Assembly: GCA_937873285.1 (NCBI GenBank)
Contig: CALMNV010000021.1
Span: 1 to 12,378 of the forward strand
DNA from: an uncultured Intrasporangium sp.
GTDB taxonomy: Bacteria > Actinomycetota > Actinomycetes > Actinomycetales > Dermatophilaceae
Direction: 5' to 3'
Length of the DNA: 12,378 nt
A program made the position numbers and the translations under genes. A model generated the notes under the pieces. The model saw only the letters and a list, made by a program, of their open reading frames with translations, ran no database searches and was not told where the DNA came from. Below are positions 6,752 to 12,258 of the stretch, piece by piece. Numbering within the stretch: the stretch's first letter is position 1; each line of letters opens with the position of its first letter.

Positions 6752-6757
6752 CCGATC

Positions 6758-8026
6758 GTGGACCCCATCACCAACCCCTACGCCCCCGGCGCCGGCCAGC
6801 GGCCACCGCAGCTCGCCGGTCGTGACGAGCAGCTGCGCGCCTTCGACGTGGTGCTCGAGCGCATCGGCCGAGGTCGCGCGGAGCGCTCGATCGTGCTGAC
6901 CGGGCTGCGCGGAGTCGGCAAGACGGTGCTGCTCAACGCGCTGCGCTCGTCGGCGGTCCGGGCCTGCTGGGGCACCGGCAAGCTCGAGGCGAGGCCGGAG
7001 CAGCGGCTGCGCCGGCCCCTCGCGGCCGCCGCCCACCAGGCGGTCCGCGAGCTCGCCCATCCGCGCGGTGACGAGGTGGACTCGGTGCTCGGGGTCGTCA
7101 AGGCCTTCGCGCTGCGCGACACGCCCTCGTCGGCGAGGCTGAGGGACCGGTGGCAGCCGGGGATCGACGTCGCCGCGGTGGCCGGGCGCGCCGACTCCGG
7201 CGACATCGAGATCGACCTCGTCGAGCTGTTCACCGACATCGGCGGTCTCGCGGCCGAGGTGGGCAAGGGGATCGCGTTCTTCATCGACGAGATGCAGGAC
7301 CTCGACCCCGAGGACGTCTCTGCCGTCTGCGCCGCCTGCCACGAGATCTCCCAGTCCGGCCTGCCGGTCATCGTCGTGGGCGCCGGGCTGCCGCACCTGC
7401 CCGCCGTGCTCTCCGCCTCCAAGTCCTACTCGGAGCGCCTCTTCCGCTACCAGCGCATCGACCGGCTGGACCGCCCGAGCGCCGACCGGGCGCTCGTCGG
7501 ACCGGCGGGGGAGGAGGGGTGCGGGTTCACGTCCGAGGCGCTGGAGGGGATGTATGCCGTCACCGCCGGCTACCCCTACTTCATCCAGGCCTACGGCAAG
7601 GTGGTCTGGGACGTGGCCCCCGCCTCACCGATCACCGCGCACGACATCCGGGTCGCCGCACCGGAGGCGGAGGCGGAGCTGGCGGTCGGGTTCTTCGGGT
7701 CGCGGTTCGAGCGGGCCACCCCCGCCGAGCGGGACTATCTGCGCGCGATGGCGGACGCCGCGCTCGCGGGGGGTGGTGAGACGGGACCCGAGGTCGCGGG
7801 GGGTGGTGAGACGGGACCCGAGCTCGCGGCATACGAGGGCCCGGGCGTGCTGGAGCGCGAAGCCGTCTCGACCAGCGCTGTCGCGCAGGTGCTCGGCCGC
7901 AAGCCGCAGTCCCTCTCGCCGGCGCGCGACGCGCTCATCAAGAAGGGCCTGATCTACTCGGCGGAGCGAGGACAGATCGCCTTCACCGTGCCGCACTTCG
8001 GCCGGTACCTGCGCAGCCAGGCGTGA
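6758..8026 (+). CDS. AAA-type ATPase with C-terminal winged helix (orphan actinobacterial ATP-binding protein)
   Basis: 422 residues. The N-terminus N-P-Y-A-P-G-A-G-Q-R-P-P with L-A-G-R-D-E is shared by a widespread actinobacterial family annotated only as AAA/ATP-binding protein. Walker A is G-L-R-G-V-G-K-T (49-56). Walker B is A-F-F-I-D177-E178 in the form I-D-E-M-Q-D-L. A sensor-like strand follows (V-I-V-V-G-A-G, 204-210). The last ~100 residues look like a winged helix (S-T-S-A-V-A-Q-V-L-G through K-G-L-I-Y, then F-T-V-P-H-F), an architecture like Orc1/Cdc6-type and STAND-related ATPases. It probably couples ATP binding to DNA or protein contact; the function is unknown. Oddity: a 10-residue unit A-G-G-G-E-T-G-P-E-(V/L) is repeated twice just before the winged helix, encoded by a 30-bp tandem duplication. 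Transcribed alone, convergent with the permease. Confidence 0.88.
   Translation: MDPITNPYAPGAGQRPPQLAGRDEQLRAFDVVLERIGRGRAERSIVLTGLRGVGKTVLLNALRSSAVRACWGTGKLEARPEQRLRRPLAAAAHQAVRELAHPRGDEVDSVLGVVKAFALRDTPSSARLRDRWQPGIDVAAVAGRADSGDIEIDLVELFTDIGGLAAEVGKGIAFFIDEMQDLDPEDVSAVCAACHEISQSGLPVIVVGAGLPHLPAVLSASKSYSERLFRYQRIDRLDRPSADRALVGPAGEEGCGFTSEALEGMYAVTAGYPYFIQAYGKVVWDVAPASPITAHDIRVAAPEAEAELAVGFFGSRFERATPAERDYLRAMADAALAGGGETGPEVAGGGETGPELAAYEGPGVLEREAVSTSAVAQVLGRKPQSLSPARDALIKKGLIYSAERGQIAFTVPHFGRYLRSQA
7771..7830 (+). repeat. Two 30-bp tandem repeats within the ATPase gene
   Basis: Units at 7771-7800 and 7801-7830 are nearly identical (differences at the third base after the shared ACCCGAG-type segment and at the end). 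The length is a multiple of three, so the frame is kept and ten residues are duplicated. An eight-base piece of the unit end (CTCGCGGG) also precedes the first copy, giving an array of about 2.3 units. Confidence 0.9.
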
Positions 8027-8062
8027 GCCGTCGCCGCTGTCAGCTGCCTGAGTCCCGGGCTC

Positions 8063-8075
8063 CCACGCGCCGTGG
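8063..8075. terminator. Weak hairpin in the convergent ATPase-permease gap
   Basis: CCACG / CGTGG around a CGC loop, in the 118-base gap between two convergent stops. A five-pair stem is marginal. Nothing else in 8027-8144 looks like a gene or site. Confidence 0.2.
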
Positions 8076-8144
8076 CGGGCTCAGCCCTGCGTCCGCCTGA
8101 CCTGCAGCCGAGGCAGTCAACGCCCTCGTCGTCCGCCACGCGCC

Positions 8145-8900
8145 TCAGGCGTCGTTGCGCCAGCGGCCCCGCACGACCAGCTCCACCGTCACGGTGACCG
8201 CGAGCGCCTGCACGAGCAGCAGGGAGACCAGGACGATCAGCTGCACCGCGGCCGCGGCGAGCGGGGAGGCGCCGCCGAGGAGCATGCCGACGAAGGCGCC
8301 CGGCAAGGTGACCAGCCCGACGGTCCGGGTCTGGTCGAGACCCGGCACGAGCGCGAGCGCCGCGTGCGGGCGGGCGACCAGCACGGCGGCGTCCCGCGGC
8401 TCGAGGCCCAGGCTCAGAGCGGCCTCGTACTGCCCGTGGTCGCGCTCCAGCGCGTCGAGGCAGCGGCGGGCGCTGAGCGTGGTGGCGGTCATCGCGTTGC
8501 CGATCACGATGCCGGCGATCGGGACGACGGTGATCGGCCGCACGAGCATGAGCCCGGAGGCAAGCAGCCCGAGCACGGTCGGCACTGCGCCGGTCGCGAT
8601 GGGCAGATAGGCCCACGCCCACGCGCGGCCCTGTCGCAGCCTGCGCCCCGACGTCGCGGCTGCGACGGTGAGCATCACCGCGAGGAAGGCCACCGTCAGC
8701 CACCACGACCGAAGCACGGCCGTGATGACCAGGCCCACCGCCGCCAGCTGCACGACCGCCCGACCGGCGGCCACAAGGGCGTCGCGGCCGACACCCAGCC
8801 CGGCCAGGTGGGCGACCAGCCACGCGCCGCCTGCAGCGCCGAAGACGACGACGGCCAGCCGCAGCAGCGTGCTCGCGTCGAGGGTGAGCGCGACGTCCAC
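8145..8900 (-). CDS. FetB/UPF0014 family membrane permease
   Basis: 251 residues, strongly hydrophobic with about seven membrane segments. The conserved block P-G-L-D-Q-T-R-T-V-G-L-V-T-L-P-G-A-F-V-G-M-L-L-G-G is the hallmark of the UPF0014/FetB family (YbbM). E. coli FetAB is reported as an ABC-type iron exporter. The ATPase partner FetA is not in this window, so the partner is either elsewhere or absent. GTG start at 8900, six bases after TAGGGT on the minus strand, so probably leaderless. Its -10 box overlaps the -10 of the fluoride riboswitch promoter on the other strand. That sharing could co-regulate a metal or ion permease with the fluoride operon, but this is inference. The substrate cannot be read from the sequence. 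Confidence 0.88.
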   Translation of the reverse strand: MDVALTLDASTLLRLAVVVFGAAGGAWLVAHLAGLGVGRDALVAAGRAVVQLAAVGLVITAVLRSWWLTVAFLAVMLTVAAATSGRRLRQGRAWAWAYLPIATGAVPTVLGLLASGLMLVRPITVVPIAGIVIGNAMTATTLSARRCLDALERDHGQYEAALSLGLEPRDAAVLVARPHAALALVPGLDQTRTVGLVTLPGAFVGMLLGGASPLAAAAVQLIVLVSLLLVQALAVTVTVELVVRGRWRNDA

Positions 8901-8906
8901 GTCCGC

Positions 8907-8912
8907 ACCCTA
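8907..8912 (-). promoter_or_regulatory. -10 box (TAGGGT) of the permease gene, overlapping the divergent riboswitch -10
   Basis: Minus-strand TAGGGT, six bases (GCGGAC), GTG at 8900. It shares bases 8911-8912 with the plus-strand TAGCCT at 8911-8916, so RNA polymerase could open the same DNA for either direction. Confidence 0.5.
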
Positions 8913-8916
8913 GCCT
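8911..8916 (+). promoter_or_regulatory. -10 box (TAGCCT) of the fluoride riboswitch operon
   Basis: TAGCCT would place the start at about 8923-8924, so the leader would run about 88 bases to the crcB1 ATG and contain the whole aptamer (8943-8992). The same TAGCCT hexamer serves pdxY and the ATPase gene. Confidence 0.5.
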
Positions 8917-8923
8917 CGCCGGT

Positions 8924-8941
8924 ATGCTGGAGCGCACATGA
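8924..8941 (+). CDS. Possible five-codon leader ORF at the riboswitch mRNA 5' end
   Basis: ATG-CTG-GAG-CGC-ACA-TGA begins at or next to the predicted transcription start, in the position of a leaderless start (seven bases after TAGCCT). It ends two bases before the aptamer. It would encode Met-Leu-Glu-Arg-Thr. Such a short ORF can arise by chance; there is no other evidence for translation. Confidence 0.2.
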   Translation: MLERT

Positions 8942-8942
8942 T

Positions 8943-9006
8943 GGCGGTGGGGCTCGCCGACAACCGCGACGTCCGTCGCCAACAGTCCCTACCCGAGAGG
9001 TAGGAG
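8943..9006 (+). ncRNA. Fluoride riboswitch (crcB motif) with ribosome-site-sequestering expression platform
   Basis: The aptamer folds by hand. P1 is GGCG 8943-8946 with CGCC 8955-8958. The pseudoknot is GGGGCT 8949-8954 with AGTCCC 8984-8989 (one G-U pair). P2 is GCGAC 8966-8970 with GTCGC 8975-8979. The joining segment AACCGC (8962-8967) and the 3' CTAC (8989-8992) match the known consensus. Downstream, CCTACC (8988-8993) pairs with GGTAGG (8999-9004). This helix uses the last pseudoknot bases and covers the TAGGAG ribosome site, so aptamer and hairpin exclude each other. Fluoride should therefore switch translation of crcB1 on. Compared with the Thermotoga petrophila aptamer, the positions of the A6-U38 pair are G (8947) and C (8980), a compensated change. 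Gene context (crcB follows) confirms the call. Confidence 0.9.
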
Positions 9007-9011
9007 CCCGC

Positions 9012-9551
9012 ATGTCCGCTTTTCCCCCACCACGGCCCGGGCCTTCGGCCACCGGCCGGGTGCCGCTGCCCGTCGACCCGGACGTGCCCGTCCGGCTGGC
9101 CGTCGCCCGGCACGCCTCCCACATCGTGCGCGACCGGTGGGACATCCTGGCCGTCATCGCGGCCGGGGGCGCCGCGGGCAGTGCCGCTCGCTACGGCACG
9201 GGCCTGCTCCTGCCCCACGACGCGGCCCAGTTCCCGTGGTCCACCTTCGGCGTGAACATCGTCGGCAGCGTCCTGCTCGGCCTGCTCATGGTCTTCGTCA
9301 ACGATGTGTGGCCGCCGCACCGCTACGTCCGTCCCTTTCTCGGGGTCGGCGTGCTGGGCGGCTTCACGACGTTCTCGACCTACATGCTCGACACCCGCGC
9401 GCTGGTGGTGACCGGCCACCCGGCGGCGGCGGCGCTCTACCTGGGCGCGACCCTTCTCGTCGGCCTGCTGGCGGTGTGGCTGGGCATCGCCGGCGGTCGC
9501 CTGGTCGCGGCCCGTCTCGGCCGGCGAGCCCGGACAAGGAGGCGCTCATGA
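9012..9551 (+). CDS. crcB: Fluoride channel subunit CrcB/Fluc (first copy, N-terminally extended)
   Basis: 179 residues; the core (about 45-170) has four membrane segments typical of Fluc fluoride channels, which let fluoride leave the cytoplasm. Family marks: G-G-A-A-G-S-A-A-R60-Y in TM1, F-P-W-S-T-F-G-V-N82-I-V-G-S (TM2 Asn82), and G-G-F-T-T-F121-S-T-Y124 at the TM3 break. The position after S-T is usually Phe (second Phe-box residue); here it is Tyr. Residues 1-44 are a proline-rich, then basic cytosolic extension that most Flucs (about 125 residues) lack. The ATG at 9012 is set by TAGGAG five bases upstream, the site masked by the riboswitch hairpin. The gene overlaps DUF190 by four bases (ATGA), so translation is coupled. 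It probably pairs with the second CrcB as a heterodimer. Confidence 0.93.
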   Translation: MSAFPPPRPGPSATGRVPLPVDPDVPVRLAVARHASHIVRDRWDILAVIAAGGAAGSAARYGTGLLLPHDAAQFPWSTFGVNIVGSVLLGLLMVFVNDVWPPHRYVRPFLGVGVLGGFTTFSTYMLDTRALVVTGHPAAAALYLGATLLVGLLAVWLGIAGGRLVAARLGRRARTRRRS

Positions 9552-9964
9552 CGCTGCACGGACCCGCAACCCGGCTGACGGTGATCGTGCAGGAGTCGGA
9601 CCAGTGGCACCGCCGCCCGCTGTACACCGAGATCGTCCACCGGGCGCATGCCGCCGGGCTGGCCGGTGCGAGCGTGTTCCACGGGATCGAGGGCTTCGGC
9701 CGCTCCAGCCGGATCCACACCAACCGCATCCTGTCGCTCACCGAGGACCTGCCCGTCCTCATCGTCATCGTCGACCGCGACGAGCGGATCCGCGGCTTCC
9801 TCCCGCAGCTGGACGAGCTCGTCCAGGAGGGGCTGGTCATGGTCGAGGGCGTCGAGGTCGTCAAGTATGTCGGCGGCCCGGCGCCCGAAGCGCCCGAAGC
9901 GCCCGAAGCGCCCGGAGCGCCCGAAGCGCCCCCAGCGCCCCTCGCGCCCGGTGGGGCCCGGTGA
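9548..9964 (+). CDS. DUF190 family protein between two crcB genes
   Basis: 138 residues. The first ~110 form the DUF190 domain: a compact alpha/beta sequence with the motif [12 protein letters not shown] (47-58) and strands around L-P-V-L-I-V-I-V and V-E-V-V-K-Y-V. Its fold recalls PII-like signalling proteins (inference from sequence pattern and family knowledge). No membrane segment or signal, so cytosolic. DUF190 genes are often beside crcB, which suggests a role in fluoride handling or in regulating the channel, but the activity is unknown. Residues 112-135 are an Ala-Pro-Glu repeat encoded by eight 9-bp units. It overlaps crcB1 (ATGA) and crcB2 (GTGA), so all three proteins are made from one translationally coupled message. 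Confidence 0.92.
   Translation: MTLHGPATRLTVIVQESDQWHRRPLYTEIVHRAHAAGLAGASVFHGIEGFGRSSRIHTNRILSLTEDLPVLIVIVDRDERIRGFLPQLDELVQEGLVMVEGVEVVKYVGGPAPEAPEAPEAPGAPEAPPAPLAPGGAR
9881..9952 (+). repeat. Eight 9-bp tandem repeats encoding an Ala-Pro-Glu tail
   Basis: Unit GCGCCCGAA. Copies 1-3 and 5 are exact (9881-9907 and 9917-9925). Copies 4, 6, 7 and 8 keep GCGCCC and vary in the last three bases. All copies are in frame (Ala-Pro-X). The decay towards the 3' end and exact copies at the 5' side suggest slippage-driven growth. Confidence 0.92.
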
Positions 9965-10338
9965 GCCTCGCCCTCGTCCTGGTGCTCGTCGGCGGCGCCA
10001 TCGGGGCGCCGCTGCGCTACCTCACCGACCTGCTCGTGCAGGCCCGTCACGACAGCGTCTTCCCGTGGGGCACCTTCACGGTCAACATCGCGGGCTCCCT
10101 CGTCCTCGGCGCGCTGCTGGGCGCCGCGTCGACCGGGGCGGTGCCCGAGGCGGTGGTGACCTTCGCCGGCACGGGGGTGTGCGGCGCCCTGACGACGTTC
10201 TCCACGTTCGGCTTCGAGACGGTGCGCCTGCTCGAGGAGGGCTCGGTGGCCGCGGCCCTGGCCAACGCCGTCGGCAGCCTCGCGATCGGCCTGCTCGCCG
10301 GCGCCGCCGGCTGGGTCATCGCAGCCGCGCTGGCCTGA
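9961..10338 (+). CDS. crcB: Fluoride channel subunit CrcB/Fluc (second copy)
   Basis: 125 residues, the canonical Fluc size, four membrane segments. Marks: G-G-A-I-G-A-P-L-R19-Y-L in TM1, F-P-W-G-T-F-T-V-N42-I-A-G-S in TM2, and C-G-A-L-T-T-F80-S-T-F83-G-F-E-T at the TM3 break. Both Phe-box residues are intact, unlike the first copy. The GTG start lies inside the DUF190 stop (GTGA), with no ribosome site of its own needed. It is last in the riboswitch operon and is followed 10 bases later by a strong hairpin. Two different CrcB copies in one operon normally form an antiparallel heterodimer (established for split Fluc pairs); that this pair does so is inference. Confidence 0.94.
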   Translation: MSLALVLVLVGGAIGAPLRYLTDLLVQARHDSVFPWGTFTVNIAGSLVLGALLGAASTGAVPEAVVTFAGTGVCGALTTFSTFGFETVRLLEEGSVAAALANAVGSLAIGLLAGAAGWVIAAALA

Positions 10339-10348
10339 CCTCCGTGCG

Positions 10349-10384
10349 GCGCGCCGCGCCGACTCGGGGGTCGGCTCGGCGCGC
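10349..10384. terminator. Strong GC-rich hairpin ending the fluoride operon
   Basis: Arms 10349-10363 and 10370-10384 pair over 15 positions with a single C-T mismatch, around a six-base TCGGGG loop. It lies 10 bases past the crcB2 stop, in the 81-base gap to the convergent DinB-family gene, and so can serve both. No U-tract. Confidence 0.75.
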
Positions 10385-10419
10385 GGCCGGCCAGGTCCGG
10401 CGGCCGATGTGCTGCCGCG

Positions 10420-10974
10420 TCAGCTGCCCGGCGCCCGGCGCTCGAGCAGGCCCCGCACGTAGGCGGCTTGCCCCACGTGCTGAGTCGTGTCGTTGACGAC
10501 GGACACCAGCCGCACGAGGGCGGTGACAGGCGGGTCCCACCGGCGGTCCACGACGCGGGTGAGGCCCTCGGTGTCGAGGTCGCGCAGCACCCGCAGCGTG
10601 AGTCGGTGCACGGCGTCGTGGTAGCCCGAGAGCACGGCCGGGTCCGAGACGGCGAAGGCGTCGACCTCGGCGGTGCTCATGCCGTAGCCGGTGGCCGGAG
10701 CGGCATACGGCAGCCCGAAGCGCTCCACCCAGCCGTCCGCGACCCAGGCCTGGTCGACGCCGGCGAGGTCGGCCAGGTGGTCGTCCTGCACCCGGGACAG
10801 GTGCCAGACCAGCCAACCGATCGAGTTGGCGCCGGGGTCGGGGCGCCAGGACAGGTCCTCGCCGTCGAGTCCGGCGACGACGTGCGGCACCGACTCGGCC
10901 ACCCGGCCGAAGGCGTCCCGCAGCAGCTCGCGCGCGAGCTCGGCGCCAGAGGAGGGCGGCGGGGCGGTGGGCAT
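10420..10974 (-). CDS. DinB/DUF664 family four-helix protein
   Basis: 184 residues of the DinB-like superfamily, DUF664 branch, common in actinobacteria. These are metal-binding four-helix bundles, some of which act as mycothiol-dependent transferases. Visible motifs: N-S-I-G-W-L-V-W-H58-L-S-R-V-Q-D-D-H66 and, near the C-terminus, N-D-T-T-Q-H166-V-G-Q-A-A-Y-V-R-G-L. The His residues are the likely metal ligands (two from the ends, a third probably His119 or His66). A Pro-rich start precedes the fold. The ATG at 10974 lies six bases after a weak CAGGAT box; no ribosome site is evident. Its 5' neighbour on the strand is the cupin gene, 39 bases away, so read-through is also possible. The substrate is unknown. 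The frame contains one GTATGCCG (Pro-Tyr-Ala-Ala). Confidence 0.87.
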   Translation of the reverse strand: MPTAPPPSSGAELARELLRDAFGRVAESVPHVVAGLDGEDLSWRPDPGANSIGWLVWHLSRVQDDHLADLAGVDQAWVADGWVERFGLPYAAPATGYGMSTAEVDAFAVSDPAVLSGYHDAVHRLTLRVLRDLDTEGLTRVVDRRWDPPVTALVRLVSVVNDTTQHVGQAAYVRGLLERRAPGS

Positions 10975-10980
10975 GAGCCG

Positions 10981-10986
10981 ATCCTG
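10981..10986 (-). promoter_or_regulatory. Weak -10-like box (CAGGAT) of the DinB-family gene
   Basis: CAGGAT on the minus strand, six bases (CGGCTC), ATG at 10974. First base deviates from TANNNT; supported only by the recurrent six-base spacing. Confidence 0.25.
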
Positions 10987-11013
10987 CCACGCAGGGTGGC
11001 CGGCGGCCCCGGG

Positions 11014-11346
11014 TCAGCGGGGCTTGACGACGGTGAGCAGCACGGCGGCGTCCTCGACGGCCGTCAGCGAGTGCCGGGCGGAAGGGATGATCAGCAGGTC
11101 ACCGGCCATCCCGTCCCAGCTCACCTCGCCGCAGTGGAGCGTCACTCGGCCGTGCAGCACGTGGAGCGTGGCCTCGCCCGGGCTCTCGTGCTCCTCCAGC
11201 TCCTGGCCGGCGGTCATCGCGATGAGCGTCTGGCGCAGCTGGTGCTCGTGGCCGCCGTAGACCGTCGTGGCGCTGCGGCCGCTGGACGCCTGCCGGGCGG
11301 TTTCGAGCCGCTCCCGCACGAGGGCGGTCAGCGACGACTTCTCCAT
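11014..11346 (-). CDS. Small single-domain cupin protein
   Basis: 110 residues, one cupin barrel, cytosolic. Cupin motif 1 shows H-x-H (G-G-H-E-H-Q-L-R-Q) and then E-H-E-S-P-G-E-A-T-L-H-V-L-H-G-R-V; motif 2 has P-S-A-R-H-S-L-T-A-V. The His and Glu residues could bind one metal. Related small cupins resemble mannose-6-phosphate isomerase-like or anti-sigma ChrR-type domains, but activity cannot be assigned. The ATG at 11346 is chosen because GAGGAG lies about six bases upstream; an upstream ATG at 11427 would add 27 residues with no cupin similarity. Promoter: TACAGT at 11391-11386 on the minus strand, which overlaps a GTATGCCG octamer. It precedes the DinB-family gene on the same strand. Confidence 0.85.
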   Translation of the reverse strand: MEKSSLTALVRERLETARQASSGRSATTVYGGHEHQLRQTLIAMTAGQELEEHESPGEATLHVLHGRVTLHCGEVSWDGMAGDLLIIPSARHSLTAVEDAAVLLTVVKPR

Positions 11347-11385
11347 GGGCTCTCCTCGGGGCAGGTGGGTGGCGTCGACGTGCCG

Positions 11386-11391
11386 ACTGTA
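11386..11391 (-). promoter_or_regulatory. -10 box (TACAGT) of the cupin gene
   Basis: TACAGT sits 39 bases before the ATG at 11346, giving a leader of about 33 bases with a GAGGAG ribosome site. The octamer CGGCATAC (minus-strand reading, 11396-11389) runs into this box. In the 141-base gap 11347-11487 I see no gene. Confidence 0.4.
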
Positions 11392-11487
11392 TGCCGTCGA
11401 GCCCGCCCTCGGCGCGACCGGGCCCACTGGCGGCCCCCCGGAGGGGTGCGGACGTGGTCCGGCGTTCTGCGGGAGACCTGGCGCGGC

Positions 11488-12222
11488 CTAGGTGCCGCGC
11501 ACCTCGACCTCACTCGGCAGCACGTCGGCCACGAACCGGCGCAGCTCGTCGGCCGTCGTCGGGACGAGGCGCAGGCCGCTGCCGCCCGGCTCGACGAGCA
11601 CGAGCCCGGCTGGCGTGTCGAGCACGGCAACCCGCCGGTTGGCCAGGCTCGCGAACCGGGTCGCCCAGAAGGCGTCGAGGACGGTGAAGCTCCACTGGCC
11701 GGCCGCGACGCAGGCCCCCCACGGCTCCCAGCTCGCCGGTGCGGCGGCGACGAGCGCCGCGGCGCCGCGCCGGCGTGCGTCGGGCGCCGGCGACGCCAGG
11801 TCGTCGAGGGTCTGCTCGCTCACCCCAGCGTCTCCGCCGGGGAGCGCCGGGCGGGAGCCGAGCCCCGCCAGCCGGACCGCTGCCTCCGGCACGTCGGCGA
11901 CGGGGACGGCACGCAGCTCGTAGGTCCCGTCGCCGAGGTCGACGAGCAGCCCCGTGACGCACGAGAGCCATCCCTGGTTGACGTGCACACCGGAGGCGGA
12001 GGCAACGGTCAGCGTGATCTGCGCGTGGGGGTGGGCCACGGCCTCCAGCGCTGGCCCGACCGCGGAGTGCGGCGCGCCGTCGACGAGCACTCCGGCCTCG
12101 CTCAGCCTGCGCACGTCGTCCGTGGCCGTCGTGACATGGCCGGCGGCGCGGTCGGCGAGCGCCAGGAAGGCGCCCGCGTCGAGCCGCAAGTCGCCGGTGT
12201 GCGGGTCGAACTGCACCGTCAC
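11488..12222 (-). CDS. Protein of unknown function, weak resemblance to EspG-like proteins
   Basis: 244 residues, no signal peptide, membrane segment or catalytic motif recognised. The beginning (residues 10-50: D-L-R-L-D-A-G-A-F-L-A-L-A-D) and the middle pair of alternating strands (Q-I-T-L-T-V-A-S, G-L-L-V-D-L-G-D-G-T-Y-E-L) followed by helices recall the EspG fold of type VII secretion chaperones, but the similarity is by eye and low. The C-terminal half has the sequence W-S-F-T-V-L-D-A-F-W and a final strand-helix pair (L-V-L-V-E-P-G-G then A-D-E-L-R-R-F-V). GTG start at 12222 with a GGAGGAG ribosome site four bases upstream; a second GTG two codons in is possible. Promoter TACGCT at 12258-12253. 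It is a single gene in its direction, with another gene ending about 120 bases upstream. Confidence 0.75.
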   Translation of the reverse strand: MTVQFDPHTGDLRLDAGAFLALADRAAGHVTTATDDVRRLSEAGVLVDGAPHSAVGPALEAVAHPHAQITLTVASASGVHVNQGWLSCVTGLLVDLGDGTYELRAVPVADVPEAAVRLAGLGSRPALPGGDAGVSEQTLDDLASPAPDARRRGAAALVAAAPASWEPWGACVAAGQWSFTVLDAFWATRFASLANRRVAVLDTPAGLVLVEPGGSGLRLVPTTADELRRFVADVLPSEVEVRGT

Positions 12223-12252
12223 GCCGCTCCTCCGTCGTTGCTGACGGGTCCC

Positions 12253-12258
12253 AGCGTA
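12253..12258 (-). promoter_or_regulatory. -10 box (TACGCT) of the 244-residue gene
   Basis: TACGCT on the minus strand, about 30 bases before the GTG at 12222, leaving room for a short leader with GGAGGAG. No clear -35 box. Confidence 0.35.

Noticed and set aside
7954..8982. A 342-codon minus-strand frame overlapping the permease and the riboswitch
   Set aside because: It is in a different frame from the hydrophobic FetB-type protein, would run through the riboswitch, and has a shadow-type composition.
8364..9011. An upstream in-frame extension of crcB1 beginning at 8364
   Set aside because: It would translate through the antisense of the permease and the riboswitch; the ATG at 9012 has a proper ribosome site and gives the standard CrcB core.
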